The notes under the pieces were generated by a model. The model was not told the origin of the DNA, searched no databases, and worked only from the letters and a program-made list of their open reading frames with translations. A DNA stretch of 33,153 bases from Streptococcus infantis (GTDB lineage Bacteria > Bacillota > Bacilli > Lactobacillales > Streptococcaceae), in contig NZ_JAHZPU010000018.1 in the NCBI RefSeq assembly GCF_019929575.1, forward strand, positions 1 to 33,153, written 5' to 3'. Below, piece by piece: positions 8,464-16,447 of the stretch. Made by a program: the position numbers and the translations under genes. Each line of letters begins with the position of its first letter. The stretch's first letter is position 1.

Positions 8464-10212
8464 TTACTCAGAAATATAGGCCACAAATCCATCTGGCAAG
8501 ATGACTTGCTGTCCATCTTCGTGTTCGCAATGACTCTCTAAATCAACTGAATCTCTATCTAAGACATAATTCTCTGCAGACTGATTAAAAACTGCTTGAA
8601 TTTCTTTTCCTTCGTAGTTCCACTTCAAGGATAGGACATCTGGTTTCAATTCTTCCAAGCGATAATTTCCATGCTGAATAATGCTTGCAACTTCCTTACG
8701 AACCTTGATTAATTTCTTCATAAAATTCAGCATGTCATTGTCCTCAGAAACACGGTCCCAAGGCATGACACGACGGCAGTCAGGGTCTGGTCCACCAATT
8801 AATGCTAGCTCTGTTCCGTAATAGATACAAGGAGTCCCTTTTTGAAGATAGAGGAAAGTTAGGGCAGTCTTGACATGCTGGAGATTTCCTTTGGCAGTTG
8901 TAAGGATACGCTCTGTATCATGAGAATCCAGAAGATTAAACATCACCTCTGAGATTTGTTACTTGTAGTACATCGACTGGCTATTGATTTCTGAAATAAA
9001 CTGCTCTGTCTTTTTACGCTGACGCAAGAAATAATCCTTGATACTTTCAGAGAGCGGGTAGTTCATGACCGCATGGAACTCATCCCCTTGTAGCCAAGGT
9101 TGAGAAGTATGCCAGATTTCACCTAAAATATACAAATCAGGCTTTTTAGCTAGAACTGCCTTTCTAAAATCTTTCCAGAACTGATGGTCAATTTCATTGG
9201 CAACGTCCAAGCGCCAAGCATCGATATCAAAATTCTTAATCCAGTAAGTTGCAACACTGAGAAGATAGTCCCTAACCTCCGGATTAGCTGTATTTAACTT
9301 AGGCATATAGCTAGCAAAAGCAAAGGTATGATAAGGGAGTTCTCTTGGATTCTGAAGTTTATCCTCAGTAACTGGGAATTCTTGAATATGGAACCAATCT
9401 TTATAAACTGAGTTTTCTCCATTTTTTAGAACATCCTGCCATTGGACTGACTGGTTGCCAATATGATTAAATACTGCATCTAGCATAATCTTGATACCAC
9501 GTTTGTGGGCTTCCTCGACTAGATTACGAAAGACTTCCTTGTCTCCAAAGTGACGGTCGATTTCAAAATAATCTGTCGTATCATACTTATGATTGGTCGT
9601 TGCTTCAAAAATCGGACATAGGTAAAGTCCAGTGATTCCCAAATCTTTAAGATAGTCTAAATGATCAATAATCCCTTGTAAATCTCCACCAAAAAAATCA
9701 TCCATGTTAGGTGCAATAACAGCATCCCACTCTCGAGCTCCATCTGGAGTCAAATTAGGATTTCCATTAGCAAAGCGTTCTGGGAAAATCTGATACCAAA
9801 CTGTGTTTGAAACCCAACTAGGAACCTGGCAACCGTCGATTTCATGAATATAAGGAAGTTTAAAGCCATTCCCTTCAGCATCCAAGTTTTCTTGAGTATG
9901 CTCTACACAACCCTTATCACCGTAATAAACACCTTGACCTTCTTTATCAAGGAGCTCAAAGAGGTATTGAATCCGTGCAAAATCAACCGATACTGTAACC
10001 TGCCAATAATCAAATAGGGCATCTGAGGTTACTTTGGTCATTTCTTTCTTATCTTCATACTTATCCTCAATGAAAATAAAGGGATCTCCATAGTGTAAGA
10101 TAACCTTCTGGACATCATTTTTCTTGGTTCTAATTCGGATATGTAGCTGACCTTCTTTGTAAAGATAAGCATACTCTGATTCTGGTCTATGATAAATGGC
10201 TGTTAATTCCAT
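8464..10212 (-). pseudogene. Neopullulanase/maltogenic amylase-like GH13 gene with one in-frame stop
   Basis: The full frame of 582 codons matches the usual length of neopullulanases and cyclomaltodextrinases, which cleave malto-oligosaccharides, pullulan or cyclodextrins in the cytoplasm. An N-terminal beta domain (about 1-130, CBM34-like) precedes the barrel, with nucleophile D336 in WRLDVANE and acid/base E365 in LGEIWH. Codon 418 is TAA (8961-8959), following MYYK. The same frame then continues without a shift through SEVMFNLLDSHDTERIL, which contains the third catalytic aspartate D432, to a normal end at 8464. The damage is therefore a single base change, probably CAA to TAA, and the short product would lack a catalytic residue. 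The start has AGGAGACA upstream. Promoter and cre site are intact, suggesting recent inactivation or a sequencing error. Confidence 0.9.
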
Positions 10213-10246
10213 GTCTTGTCTCCTAAATAATCTAATATAACATCAA

Positions 10247-10260
10247 CGAAAACGTTTTCA
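10247..10260. promoter_or_regulatory. cre site upstream of the GH13 gene
   Basis: CGAAAACGTTTTCA matches the cre consensus at 13 of 14 positions and is nearly a perfect palindrome. It lies 35-48 bp before the start codon, just downstream of the predicted transcription start, the usual position for CcpA repression. Confidence 0.75.
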
Positions 10261-10274
10261 TAAATAATAGAACT

Positions 10275-10303
10275 AGTATACTATTTTAAGATTCGATTTG
10301 CAA
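10275..10303 (-). promoter_or_regulatory. Predicted promoter of the GH13-SUKH operon
   Basis: On the minus strand TTGCAA (10303-10298) and TATACT (10280-10275) are 17 bp apart, giving a strong sigma-A-type promoter. The start of transcription would fall near 10268, immediately before the cre site. Confidence 0.7.
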
Positions 10304-10711
10304 TACTTGGTCAAATTTGATAAGAAGATATCTCCAAATAAACACTGCAGACTAACCAAGAAATTTCAGCACACCTATCAATAAAAAGCTCCCAAACTCA
10401 GCCTCACAGCCTAGTCAATTTGACAAAGGGCAAGTTCTTTCAATCCTCTATCGTAAAGGTAGGTTAAACAAAAGTTGTCAGTCATATTTTGAACTTTGTG
10501 TTTACTCATTCCTCTAGGCAAGGCTATATCGCACAATTCTCTTGTTACCAGAGAAAATAGCTTTTGCTTGCCCTTCCAATCATCATTCTTAAATTCCGAG
10601 AATCAATTTGAAACGAAAAAGAATGCTGATAAATCAACATTCTTTTTAAGTATTATTTGCAAAAAACAAGATATTTTGTCTGTTTAGCTACCAAAAAGAT
10701 ACCATATTCAT
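10304..10711. other. Intergenic region downstream of the radical SAM remnant
   Basis: This roughly 400-bp stretch holds no gene I can support. It contains a bidirectional hairpin terminator (10616-10647) and otherwise AT-rich DNA. It probably replaced the missing 3' part of the radical SAM gene. A plus-strand reading frame at 10496-10687 has no ribosome binding site or recognisable product. Confidence 0.5.
10616..10647. terminator. Bidirectional hairpin terminator
   Basis: GAATGCTGA and TCAACATTC pair around a TAAA loop with one mismatch that is a G-U pair on the minus strand, flanked by A and T runs on both sides. It would end minus-strand transcription coming from the AraC/ClbS genes. Confidence 0.75.
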
Positions 10712-10870
10712 TCATTCTTTTGTTTCTTTAACTTCTATATCTTCAAATCTATGGTTTATCTGATAGCATTTACTTCTTGAGTCACAATAAATACAACCAT
10801 GTGTACAGCCTCTGAATAAATTCATTCCATTTTTTGAAGATAATATTCCTTTTACCTTCGTAAAATGCAT
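10712..10870 (-). pseudogene. Truncated radical SAM protein, N-terminal 52 residues only
   Basis: A short frame starting at ATG 10870 reads MHFTKVKGILSSKNGMNLF and then RGCTHGCIYCDSRSKC. CTHGCIYC is the CxxxCxxC motif that binds the 4Fe-4S cluster of radical SAM enzymes, in the context usual for the spore-photoproduct-lyase-like (SPL) family. The normal protein is several times longer; here the frame ends at TGA after KETKE and nothing downstream continues it, so it is a remnant. A GGAG sits about 9 bases before the ATG, and the gene begins 20 bp after the ClbS/DfsB gene, as a third gene of that operon would. Confidence 0.8.
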
Positions 10871-10890
10871 TCTATTATCTCCATATCTGC

Positions 10891-11433
10891 TTATTTTTTC
10901 TTACAATTTTTTTGATGTGTTTTTAATTTCTTCATCGCCCAATCATAATGACTAGAAGTAGTGCTTACAAAATACGAACCAAGTACACTTCCTCCTACCC
11001 ACTTATAGACATCTTTTGAAAACAATTCTTCGTTTGTAAATCTCTCAGCTAATTCTAAAATATCTTTATGGGATTTATGAAACATTTCTTTTGCATCTTC
11101 AAGAGAAGTATTTTGATGTTTTTTCCAAAACTCGACATTCATATCTCCATAAGTTTTCCAATTATATGGAGCTGGAATAAAAGGTTTTGCCACTCCCTTT
11201 AAATTTGTATCTACCCAATTCAAAAGAAGTTGGTGCCATTCATATAAATGAATCAAAATATCTCTTAAATTTTTGTCTCTTTTCCAATGAGCCTCTTTCT
11301 TTTTTTCATCACTTGAAAAGTCGAGAGGTGTGTTTAATTCTTCGTCAGATAGCTTAGCAATTAATACGTTCAACTTATCATAGTTTTCTTTCGCTGCAAT
11401 CATTAAATCTTCTTTTGTTCTTGGTCTTGGCAT
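10891..11433 (-). CDS. ClbS/DfsB family four-helix protein (DUF1706)
   Basis: This 180-residue protein begins MPRPRTKEDLMIAAKENYDKL, typical of the ClbS/DfsB family, and has the family's LIHLYEWHQLLLNW segment (about 60-75) and a C-terminal HYDWAMKKLKTH stretch. The family has a DinB-like four-helix fold; one member, ClbS, protects E. coli from its own colibactin by hydrolysing the cyclopropane warhead (established for ClbS only). Most members have no known substrate. The start follows AGGAGGAAAT. It lies 40 bp after an AraC/GyrI-type regulator and 20 bp before a radical SAM remnant, so this may be a small stress- or drug-response cassette (inference). Confidence 0.85.
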   Translation of the reverse strand: MPRPRTKEDLMIAAKENYDKLNVLIAKLSDEELNTPLDFSSDEKKKEAHWKRDKNLRDILIHLYEWHQLLLNWVDTNLKGVAKPFIPAPYNWKTYGDMNVEFWKKHQNTSLEDAKEMFHKSHKDILELAERFTNEELFSKDVYKWVGGSVLGSYFVSTTSSHYDWAMKKLKTHQKNCKKK

Positions 11434-11473
11434 AATATTTCCTCCTACTTTACGCTATATCTCAATATGGTTT

Positions 11474-12316
11474 TTAAGCTTTAGTTATCGGAATCCAAAG
11501 TTCCATTTTGTAGTCTTTGCTGTGCATATCACCTTCATAGTAATATTCAAAGTCAGATTTTCCTGAATGAATATAGCCATGCTCAGGTAAGAATACTTCC
11601 ATTGCATATTTCCACCCGTTATGAATGCACTCCGGAACACTTCCTACTAATTCTACAACTGCATACTCTGCTTCTTCCACTTCCAAAACATCTAAGCCCA
11701 TACTTGTGGCTTTGTCTACATCATTAACGATATAACCAGCCATATAATTTATTGTACTTGAATTTTCCACATCATGGCAAACGCCCATACTTTGACCACT
11801 TCCTAAACTTGCAAGTTCATCGTGTCTATATTTTTCATATAGCTTATCCCAGACACTTGGACATAATGATGAATTGATGCTTTGTTCATTTACCCCTGCA
11901 ACTGTAAATGCTTGTTTCTTTTGAATTGTAATGTTCATGCTTCTTCCTCCTCTTACACTTAGTGCTAACTGCACTCGTGATACTAATTTGAATGGTTTTC
12001 CATTTCTTACCTCAGAAGGAGTAAATCCATGAAAATTTTTAAAAGCTGTTCCAAATGAATCTGATGACTCATATCCAAATTTGAAAGCAACATCAATAAT
12101 TTTTTCATCCTTATTTCTTAATATAACGGCCGCTTCAGTCAATCTTCTGCTTCTTAAATATTCTGAAAGCGTTGTTTCAGTCAGAATAGAAAACAAGCGA
12201 CTGAACATTGAATACGAATATCCGGATAACTGAGTTACTTTCTTTTCATCAATTTCATCATCAAGAACTGTTTCAAGATAATCAATCGTATCGTTAAACG
12301 ACTTGATAATATTCAT
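11474..12316 (-). CDS. AraC family regulator with GyrI-like effector domain
   Basis: Residues 1-105 form the AraC-type double helix-turn-helix (DEKKVTQLSGYSYSMFSRLF, then IIDVAFKFGYESSDSFGTAF and FHGFTPSEVR). Residues from about 125 to 280 form a GyrI-like small-molecule-binding domain, starting MNITIQKKQAFTVAG and ending YKMELWIPITKA. The arrangement is like Rob and the BmrR/SbmC-type sensors, which bind bulky lipophilic compounds (family knowledge). At 280 residues it appears complete. GGGGGAA precedes the start. It probably controls itself and the ClbS/DfsB gene directly downstream. Confidence 0.92.
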   Translation of the reverse strand: MNIIKSFNDTIDYLETVLDDEIDEKKVTQLSGYSYSMFSRLFSILTETTLSEYLRSRRLTEAAVILRNKDEKIIDVAFKFGYESSDSFGTAFKNFHGFTPSEVRNGKPFKLVSRVQLALSVRGGRSMNITIQKKQAFTVAGVNEQSINSSLCPSVWDKLYEKYRHDELASLGSGQSMGVCHDVENSSTINYMAGYIVNDVDKATSMGLDVLEVEEAEYAVVELVGSVPECIHNGWKYAMEVFLPEHGYIHSGKSDFEYYYEGDMHSKDYKMELWIPITKA

Positions 12317-12621
12317 TTCAATTCCCCCTTTCCTTCAGTTAATTTTAGTATAGAGGAAGATTTCTTTTCTTACCCTACAATATCCGTACAAGTTTTGTAA
12401 GTTTCATTTCATAGAAATTTATACCTTGCTAAATTCAACAAATTCAAATTTGTCTACACCGCATAAACAGATTGAAGTAAGTCAAGCCAAAATGACTGAC
12501 TGTCTTGTCTTTCATTGCCACGGTTTTCTCAGCGTTTAATAAATGCTTTAGCTTGCTTTTTTTGTTCTCGGATGTTATTCACTTTTAATTCTCCAACCAA
12601 TGCATTATTTTGACTTGTTTA
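12317..12621. other. Intergenic region with AraC-gene promoter and an in-frame tail
   Basis: The left part carries a likely minus-strand -10 box TATACT (12352-12347) for the AraC-family gene, with no clear -35. On the right, directly after the two stop codons that end the preceding gene, the same minus-strand frame continues for about 29 codons (NNALVGELKVNNIREQKKQA..., to TGA at 12529-12531). It has no start or ribosome binding site of its own and may be the tail of a lost gene. I see nothing else. Confidence 0.4.
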
Positions 12622-13422
12622 TTAAGAAGTCCTGTAAAAGACTAATAATAGGGGGCTCAGGATAAGATAAGGCGAATCCGTAAAGAGTCCATTGACACCT
12701 GCTTTTTTGCCTGAAGCCTTTAAATATTCAGATTCTAATAACTTTTCGATAACACGACCATCACTAGAGATTTTAACAAGAGCATAATAGTCCATGCCCC
12801 ATTTATTGACAGAGGTTTGACTTTCTCCAGAGCTAAAGGCATAGAGCTCTTGCTTCCAAGATTTCATACTATCGATTTTAGGACAAACACTTGAGCTCGT
12901 GTCGTGGTGATCTAACTCTTTTTTATCAATATGCGAATAAGTGGTCCACTTAGCCTGCTTGTTCTCTCTATCAAACTCTAAAAGGGCAAAGTTTCTGGTC
13001 TGATTTGTATAAACTTGATCTTCAAAACACACGGGTATCTGGTCGCTATCTGATACGATTTGAAAATATCTCTCTTGTGCCTTTTTAGGAAGTATACTTT
13101 GCGGATCCTTTATGGCAATGATTTCTGGATGAGAAAAATCACCAGTATAATAGACTATTTCCTTACCAGCCTTGATAATGCCAATATTTTGTCCATCTGT
13201 AAAGAGTAGAGGCTCTTCCTCCCAAACATGGTCACAATACCAAGCATCTATCTCCTTCACACCCAAAGGTGATACTTCAAGCAAACAGTAGCGATTGAAA
13301 TCTTCCTTCTCACTGGTCAAGACAAAGGCTCTGCCATCCTGTAACATGACAGAATTGAAAACACTATTGTAGTCCTTGTCTAGTTCCCATTTGTTCAATA
13401 GGCTTAACTTTAACTTCCCCAT
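12622..13422 (-). CDS. Hypothetical protein, last gene of the immunity-like cluster
   Basis: I do not recognise this 266-residue protein. It is soluble, with no signal peptide or membrane segment, and has repeated beta-strand segments with aromatic/acidic turns (LLEVSPLGVKEIDAWYCDHV; FALLEFDRENKQAKWTTYSH; YYALVKISSDGRVIEKLLES) that suggest a beta-propeller-like or WG-like fold (weak inference). The start at MGKLKL is preferred because AGGAGGAAGAAA precedes it; a longer frame would start in the BOX element. The last dozen residues (SPLLLVFYRTS) look unlike the rest, and two TAA codons follow, so the C-terminus may be altered. A BOX element separates it from the gene before. Confidence 0.65.
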   Translation of the reverse strand: MGKLKLSLLNKWELDKDYNSVFNSVMLQDGRAFVLTSEKEDFNRYCLLEVSPLGVKEIDAWYCDHVWEEEPLLFTDGQNIGIIKAGKEIVYYTGDFSHPEIIAIKDPQSILPKKAQERYFQIVSDSDQIPVCFEDQVYTNQTRNFALLEFDRENKQAKWTTYSHIDKKELDHHDTSSSVCPKIDSMKSWKQELYAFSSGESQTSVNKWGMDYYALVKISSDGRVIEKLLESEYLKASGKKAGVNGLFTDSPYLILSPLLLVFYRTS

Positions 13423-13435
13423 TTTCTTCCTCCTA

Positions 13436-13540
13436 ATACTCAATGAAAATCAAAGAGCAAACTAGGAAGCTAGCCAAAGGCTGTACTCGAGTACGGCAAG
13501 GCGAAGCTGACGTGGTTTGAATTTGATTTTTGAAGAGTAT
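13436..13540 (-). repeat. BOX element (boxA-boxC) inside the gene cluster
   Basis: The 105-bp element has the ATACTCAATGAAAATCAAAG end, the GTACGGCAAGGCGAAGCTGACG core and a TTTTGAAGAGTAT end. It fills almost all the space between two minus-strand genes and ends 13 bp before the start codon at 13422, just ahead of the ribosome binding site. Its folded RNA could influence expression of the gene downstream (BOX elements are known to do this in some cases). Confidence 0.9.
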
Positions 13541-13546
13541 AAACAA

Positions 13547-14296
13547 TCACCATTCATTGATGGCAAATAGAATGGCTAATCGAATATTTCTTAGCAACTG
13601 ATCCGAAAGTTCATCGTATACTTGACCCAGTCCCTTATCTTGTGCCAGCCATCCAGGTTCATCATTCCAGGAGCCCATTCCTCCAAAAACATCCGCTGCA
13701 CTTGCAGCTCTAAATATGCTTAGATGTTGCGGTGGAATTTGAGGTTCTGCCAGTCCTTTACCAGATTCTGGATCTAGCAAAAAGTTTCTAGCAGAGTGAA
13801 AGACTTTGGCAAAGTTGTCACATTCAATTTTAATTGCTAGATTTTCTATACGAGTCAATATGTCCTTAAATTCTTCGATATTATTTTCATAGTGGGGAAT
13901 GTCTTGAGAAGACCTTTCCCATTCATACTCGGTGTAGGTAACATCCCAGCCCCTACCTGCGGAAGCAGCTTCCCAATTTGGTAGGAAATAACTTGCCTTC
14001 CCATCTTTATAAAAACAGAGAATTGAACTCTGTGTCGCATTGGAGAAACCTAAAATACCTCTGTCTTCAACTGAAATAGGACAAAATAATTTTAAGTCCT
14101 TCAAACCTTTTTCCTTAAGATTTTCAAACCAATCAGTTACAGAAAGTTCTGTAGTTTCCCCCTTTTCTGACGGCAAAATTTGAAAGCTCAACTTATTTGT
14201 ATATTTTTCAGGATTATACCATATTTCTTTACCACTTTTTAAAGCCTTCCTAGCTACTGCCACGATACAGGCTATCTGATACATTTGTCCATTCAT
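13547..14296 (-). CDS. Hypothetical protein, 249 residues, immunity-like neighbourhood
   Basis: I do not recognise the family. The protein starts with a helical segment (YQIACIVAVARKALKSG), has a beta-rich middle, and a helical C-terminal half with an unusual SIFRAASAADVFGGMGSWND stretch near residue 200. No signal peptide or membrane segment. Its ATG overlaps the stop of the SUKH gene upstream by four bases (ATGA), showing translational coupling. Since the genes around it look like immunity genes, it may be one too, but that rests on position only. Confidence 0.7.
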   Translation of the reverse strand: MNGQMYQIACIVAVARKALKSGKEIWYNPEKYTNKLSFQILPSEKGETTELSVTDWFENLKEKGLKDLKLFCPISVEDRGILGFSNATQSSILCFYKDGKASYFLPNWEAASAGRGWDVTYTEYEWERSSQDIPHYENNIEEFKDILTRIENLAIKIECDNFAKVFHSARNFLLDPESGKGLAEPQIPPQHLSIFRAASAADVFGGMGSWNDEPGWLAQDKGLGQVYDELSDQLLRNIRLAILFAINEW

Positions 14297-14880
14297 ATGA
14301 TTTCTTCCATTATTCCTTCAATCAAATTTGTAAGGCTTTTAGCCGCATAGATCACCTGGTCAGGATCATGGATGTAGCAAATAATCTGCCCTTCCTGACC
14401 CTCTCGGTCTGGATCAAAATCCAGCATAAGATAACAAGAGTCACAATACTGAGCAAAAGGAAGCCATTTTTTATTAAAAAGATAGGGCTTAATTCTACTA
14501 TCACGCATATTTTCTAGGTCTTGACTAGAAAAATAGTCGGGAAATTCGGTTAACAGAGCATCTCTATTTTGAAAGTACTTTTTACAAGTCTCAATTTCCT
14601 GTAGACTCATGAGAGAAAAAGTCAAATCTCTCTGGTCAATTACACAAGGTAAAATAGAGAGGTATTTACTCCCATTTTTGTAGCTATAAAGCTCTTTGAA
14701 GTCACTAGGTAGACGAACGCCTAATATTTCCTCAAAGACTTGAAGCTCTTCCTCGGAAGCACCAGAAATATTCTGATAATCATCTAGGTATTCCTCTTCC
14801 ACAGGATCATCCAAATCCCAGTCTTCAAAATACTCACAAATATAAGTTTCTATTTTTTTAACTTGGTCAATTAATTGCAT
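14293..14880 (-). CDS. SMI1/KNR4 (SUKH) family protein
   Basis: This 195-residue protein carries the SUKH signature ASEEELQVFEEILGVRLPSD, then FKELYSYKNGSK (about 41-72), with KWLPFAQYCDSCYLMLDFDP further on, the usual W-hPhA-D/G...hhhDhDP pattern of SUKH-1 proteins, and a final acidic-helix end. Most bacterial members are toxin-neutralising immunity proteins (family knowledge). It has a GGTGGGA ribosome binding site, follows the ankyrin gene by 44 bp and overlaps the next gene by four bases. It appears complete. Confidence 0.85.
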   Translation of the reverse strand: MQLIDQVKKIETYICEYFEDWDLDDPVEEEYLDDYQNISGASEEELQVFEEILGVRLPSDFKELYSYKNGSKYLSILPCVIDQRDLTFSLMSLQEIETCKKYFQNRDALLTEFPDYFSSQDLENMRDSRIKPYLFNKKWLPFAQYCDSCYLMLDFDPDREGQEGQIICYIHDPDQVIYAAKSLTNLIEGIMEEII

Positions 14881-14924
14881 AATCCCACCATGATTTCTTT
14901 ATTTTATCTGTCTTCCAATGCTTT

Positions 14925-15989
14925 TTAACGCTTATAACTTGTTTTTTCTAGGAGAAGGGGTTCAGGATTTTGCTTAATCCAAGCAATAGCTAGCTGACAC
15001 AGGCGGTCTAGGCGAGGCTCGTCATCAAAATCTTTCCCATGAACTTGAGCAATAAGCTCTTTAGTCTCTGCTAATTCTTGTTCTGAAAGAGGGATTCCTA
15101 GAGACAAGTATTGAGGGAGTGCCTGAAGCATTTTTCTATAGTCCCTGTCCCAGTTGACCCCACCATTGCGATCCAGCTCATCTCGAACTCGACCTGGTAT
15201 ACGGATAACTTCCCCCTGAACAGTTTTTGCTGCTCCACTTGAAGGAATCAAGAAAGACCATAGTTCCTCATATTGCTCCTCCCAGCTACCTTCTTTTACG
15301 AGAATCGGAGAAACTCCATCATGAGTTATTCGTTTGGCTACTGGCTTGACATCAAACAAACGATAAAGTTTGGCTAAACCCTTATCTGCTGCTTCCAAAT
15401 AGTCAGGATTGAACCCTTCTCTATGAAACTCAAAATCTTTACCAATATTTTCGACCTTTTCTTTCATGGCTGGTGTTTTCTTAGCACCCGCATCCAGAAG
15501 CATAGAGGCGATCTCAGCTGTTTGGGCAATATAGATTCCCCGACAGACAGTGAGAACAGAGTCTAGGGGAGTTTGCCCCCTATCATTCTTAGAATGGACA
15601 CTTGCCCCCTTTTCTAAGAGAAGCGCAACTGTCTTAGGATGAAAAAACTCAGCTGCCATGTGTAGAGGTGTATTTCCATAAGTATTGCTTTTTTCAATAT
15701 CTGCCCCCAATTCAAGCAAGAGTTTTACAGTCTCTCTCCCCATGGTTGCCTGACGATACAAAGGAGTTGCACCATAATAATCAGGGATATTAATATCTAA
15801 GCCCTGTTCGACAAGCCAGATAACCAGCTCATCAGGAACCCCACCAAAATGCAGAGCCGTACTTAAACTATATCTCCCGTTATGGGCAGTTAGCTCACAC
15901 TTGTCATACACGGCCTTTAATTGGTCAATATTGCCATCAGTTAGTAGTTCATTGAAGTCCTTGGGTAAAGTTACTCTTTTCTTTGCCAT
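14925..15989 (-). CDS. Ankyrin-repeat protein
   Basis: The start at MAKKRVTL gives 354 residues and is preferred over an upstream ATG because AAAGGAAC precedes it and it begins 2 bp after the previous gene's stop. Residues of about 25-165 hold four to five ankyrin repeats (for example YGATPLYRQATMGRETVKLL, YGNTPLHMAAEFFHPKTVAL, RGQTPLDSVL). The remaining half, from about 190, is unfamiliar and includes EEQYEELWSFLIPSSGAAKT, then QGEVIRIPGRVRDEL. Ankyrin proteins occur as immunity proteins in polyimmunity loci (published family observation), which fits its place between SUKH-like genes. The partner is unknown. Confidence 0.85.
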   Translation of the reverse strand: MAKKRVTLPKDFNELLTDGNIDQLKAVYDKCELTAHNGRYSLSTALHFGGVPDELVIWLVEQGLDINIPDYYGATPLYRQATMGRETVKLLLELGADIEKSNTYGNTPLHMAAEFFHPKTVALLLEKGASVHSKNDRGQTPLDSVLTVCRGIYIAQTAEIASMLLDAGAKKTPAMKEKVENIGKDFEFHREGFNPDYLEAADKGLAKLYRLFDVKPVAKRITHDGVSPILVKEGSWEEQYEELWSFLIPSSGAAKTVQGEVIRIPGRVRDELDRNGGVNWDRDYRKMLQALPQYLSLGIPLSEQELAETKELIAQVHGKDFDDEPRLDRLCQLAIAWIKQNPEPLLLEKTSYKR

Positions 15990-15991
15990 TT

Positions 15992-16429
15992 TTAGTTCCT
16001 TTCTTCTGATATAGCGTCTAGGGCAATCCAATGAAGATTGTCAACAGTTTTCAAAGTCAGGACTTGTCCATCATAATCATTTTTCAACTCAAGACCGTTT
16101 TGCTCAATAGATATATGATTGTACCAGTAGTCTAGGCTGGCGTATTCCCCCGTATGAATGTTGATGAGCATACTCGTTATGTGATCCCAAGTCCCTTTCT
16201 TAACTGTTTCTGCTAAGAGGTAGTAAGCATCTAAAAATATGAGATTTCTCCCATAGATCCAAAAGGGCAGATCAAGTCCCAACAAAGGCAACTTGGCAGA
16301 AAAAATCTCATCACCGTGTGGTGGCACGGTTTCATAATGAAATTCTATCTCACTGCCATAATAGGCAATCAGGGCTCCCTGACATCCGATATTTTGAGGA
16401 ATCCCCTCCTCAGCTACTATAAATTCCAT
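15992..16429 (-). CDS. Hypothetical small acidic protein, possible immunity protein
   Basis: This 145-residue protein is not one I recognise. It is rich in aromatic and acidic residues, with no signal or membrane segment. Motifs include GCQGALIAYYGSEIEFHYET, LLGLDLPFWIYGRNLIFLDA and GEYASLDYWYNHISIEQNG. AGGAGCA precedes the start. It begins 18 bp after the previous gene and ends 2 bp before the ankyrin gene. Size, composition and context resemble immunity genes, but no family is assigned. Confidence 0.7.
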   Translation of the reverse strand: MEFIVAEEGIPQNIGCQGALIAYYGSEIEFHYETVPPHGDEIFSAKLPLLGLDLPFWIYGRNLIFLDAYYLLAETVKKGTWDHITSMLINIHTGEYASLDYWYNHISIEQNGLELKNDYDGQVLTLKTVDNLHWIALDAISEERN

Positions 16430-16447
16430 GACCTGCTCCTTCTATTT

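Noticed and set aside
8464..8946. Separate small amylase gene starting at MMFNLLDSHD
   Set aside because: The frame is the direct continuation of the upstream GH13 frame after one TAA, and there is no ribosome binding site for an independent start.
10496..10687. Plus-strand reading frame of 63 codons in the intergenic region
   Set aside because: It has no ribosome binding site, no recognisable family and runs through a bidirectional terminator hairpin.
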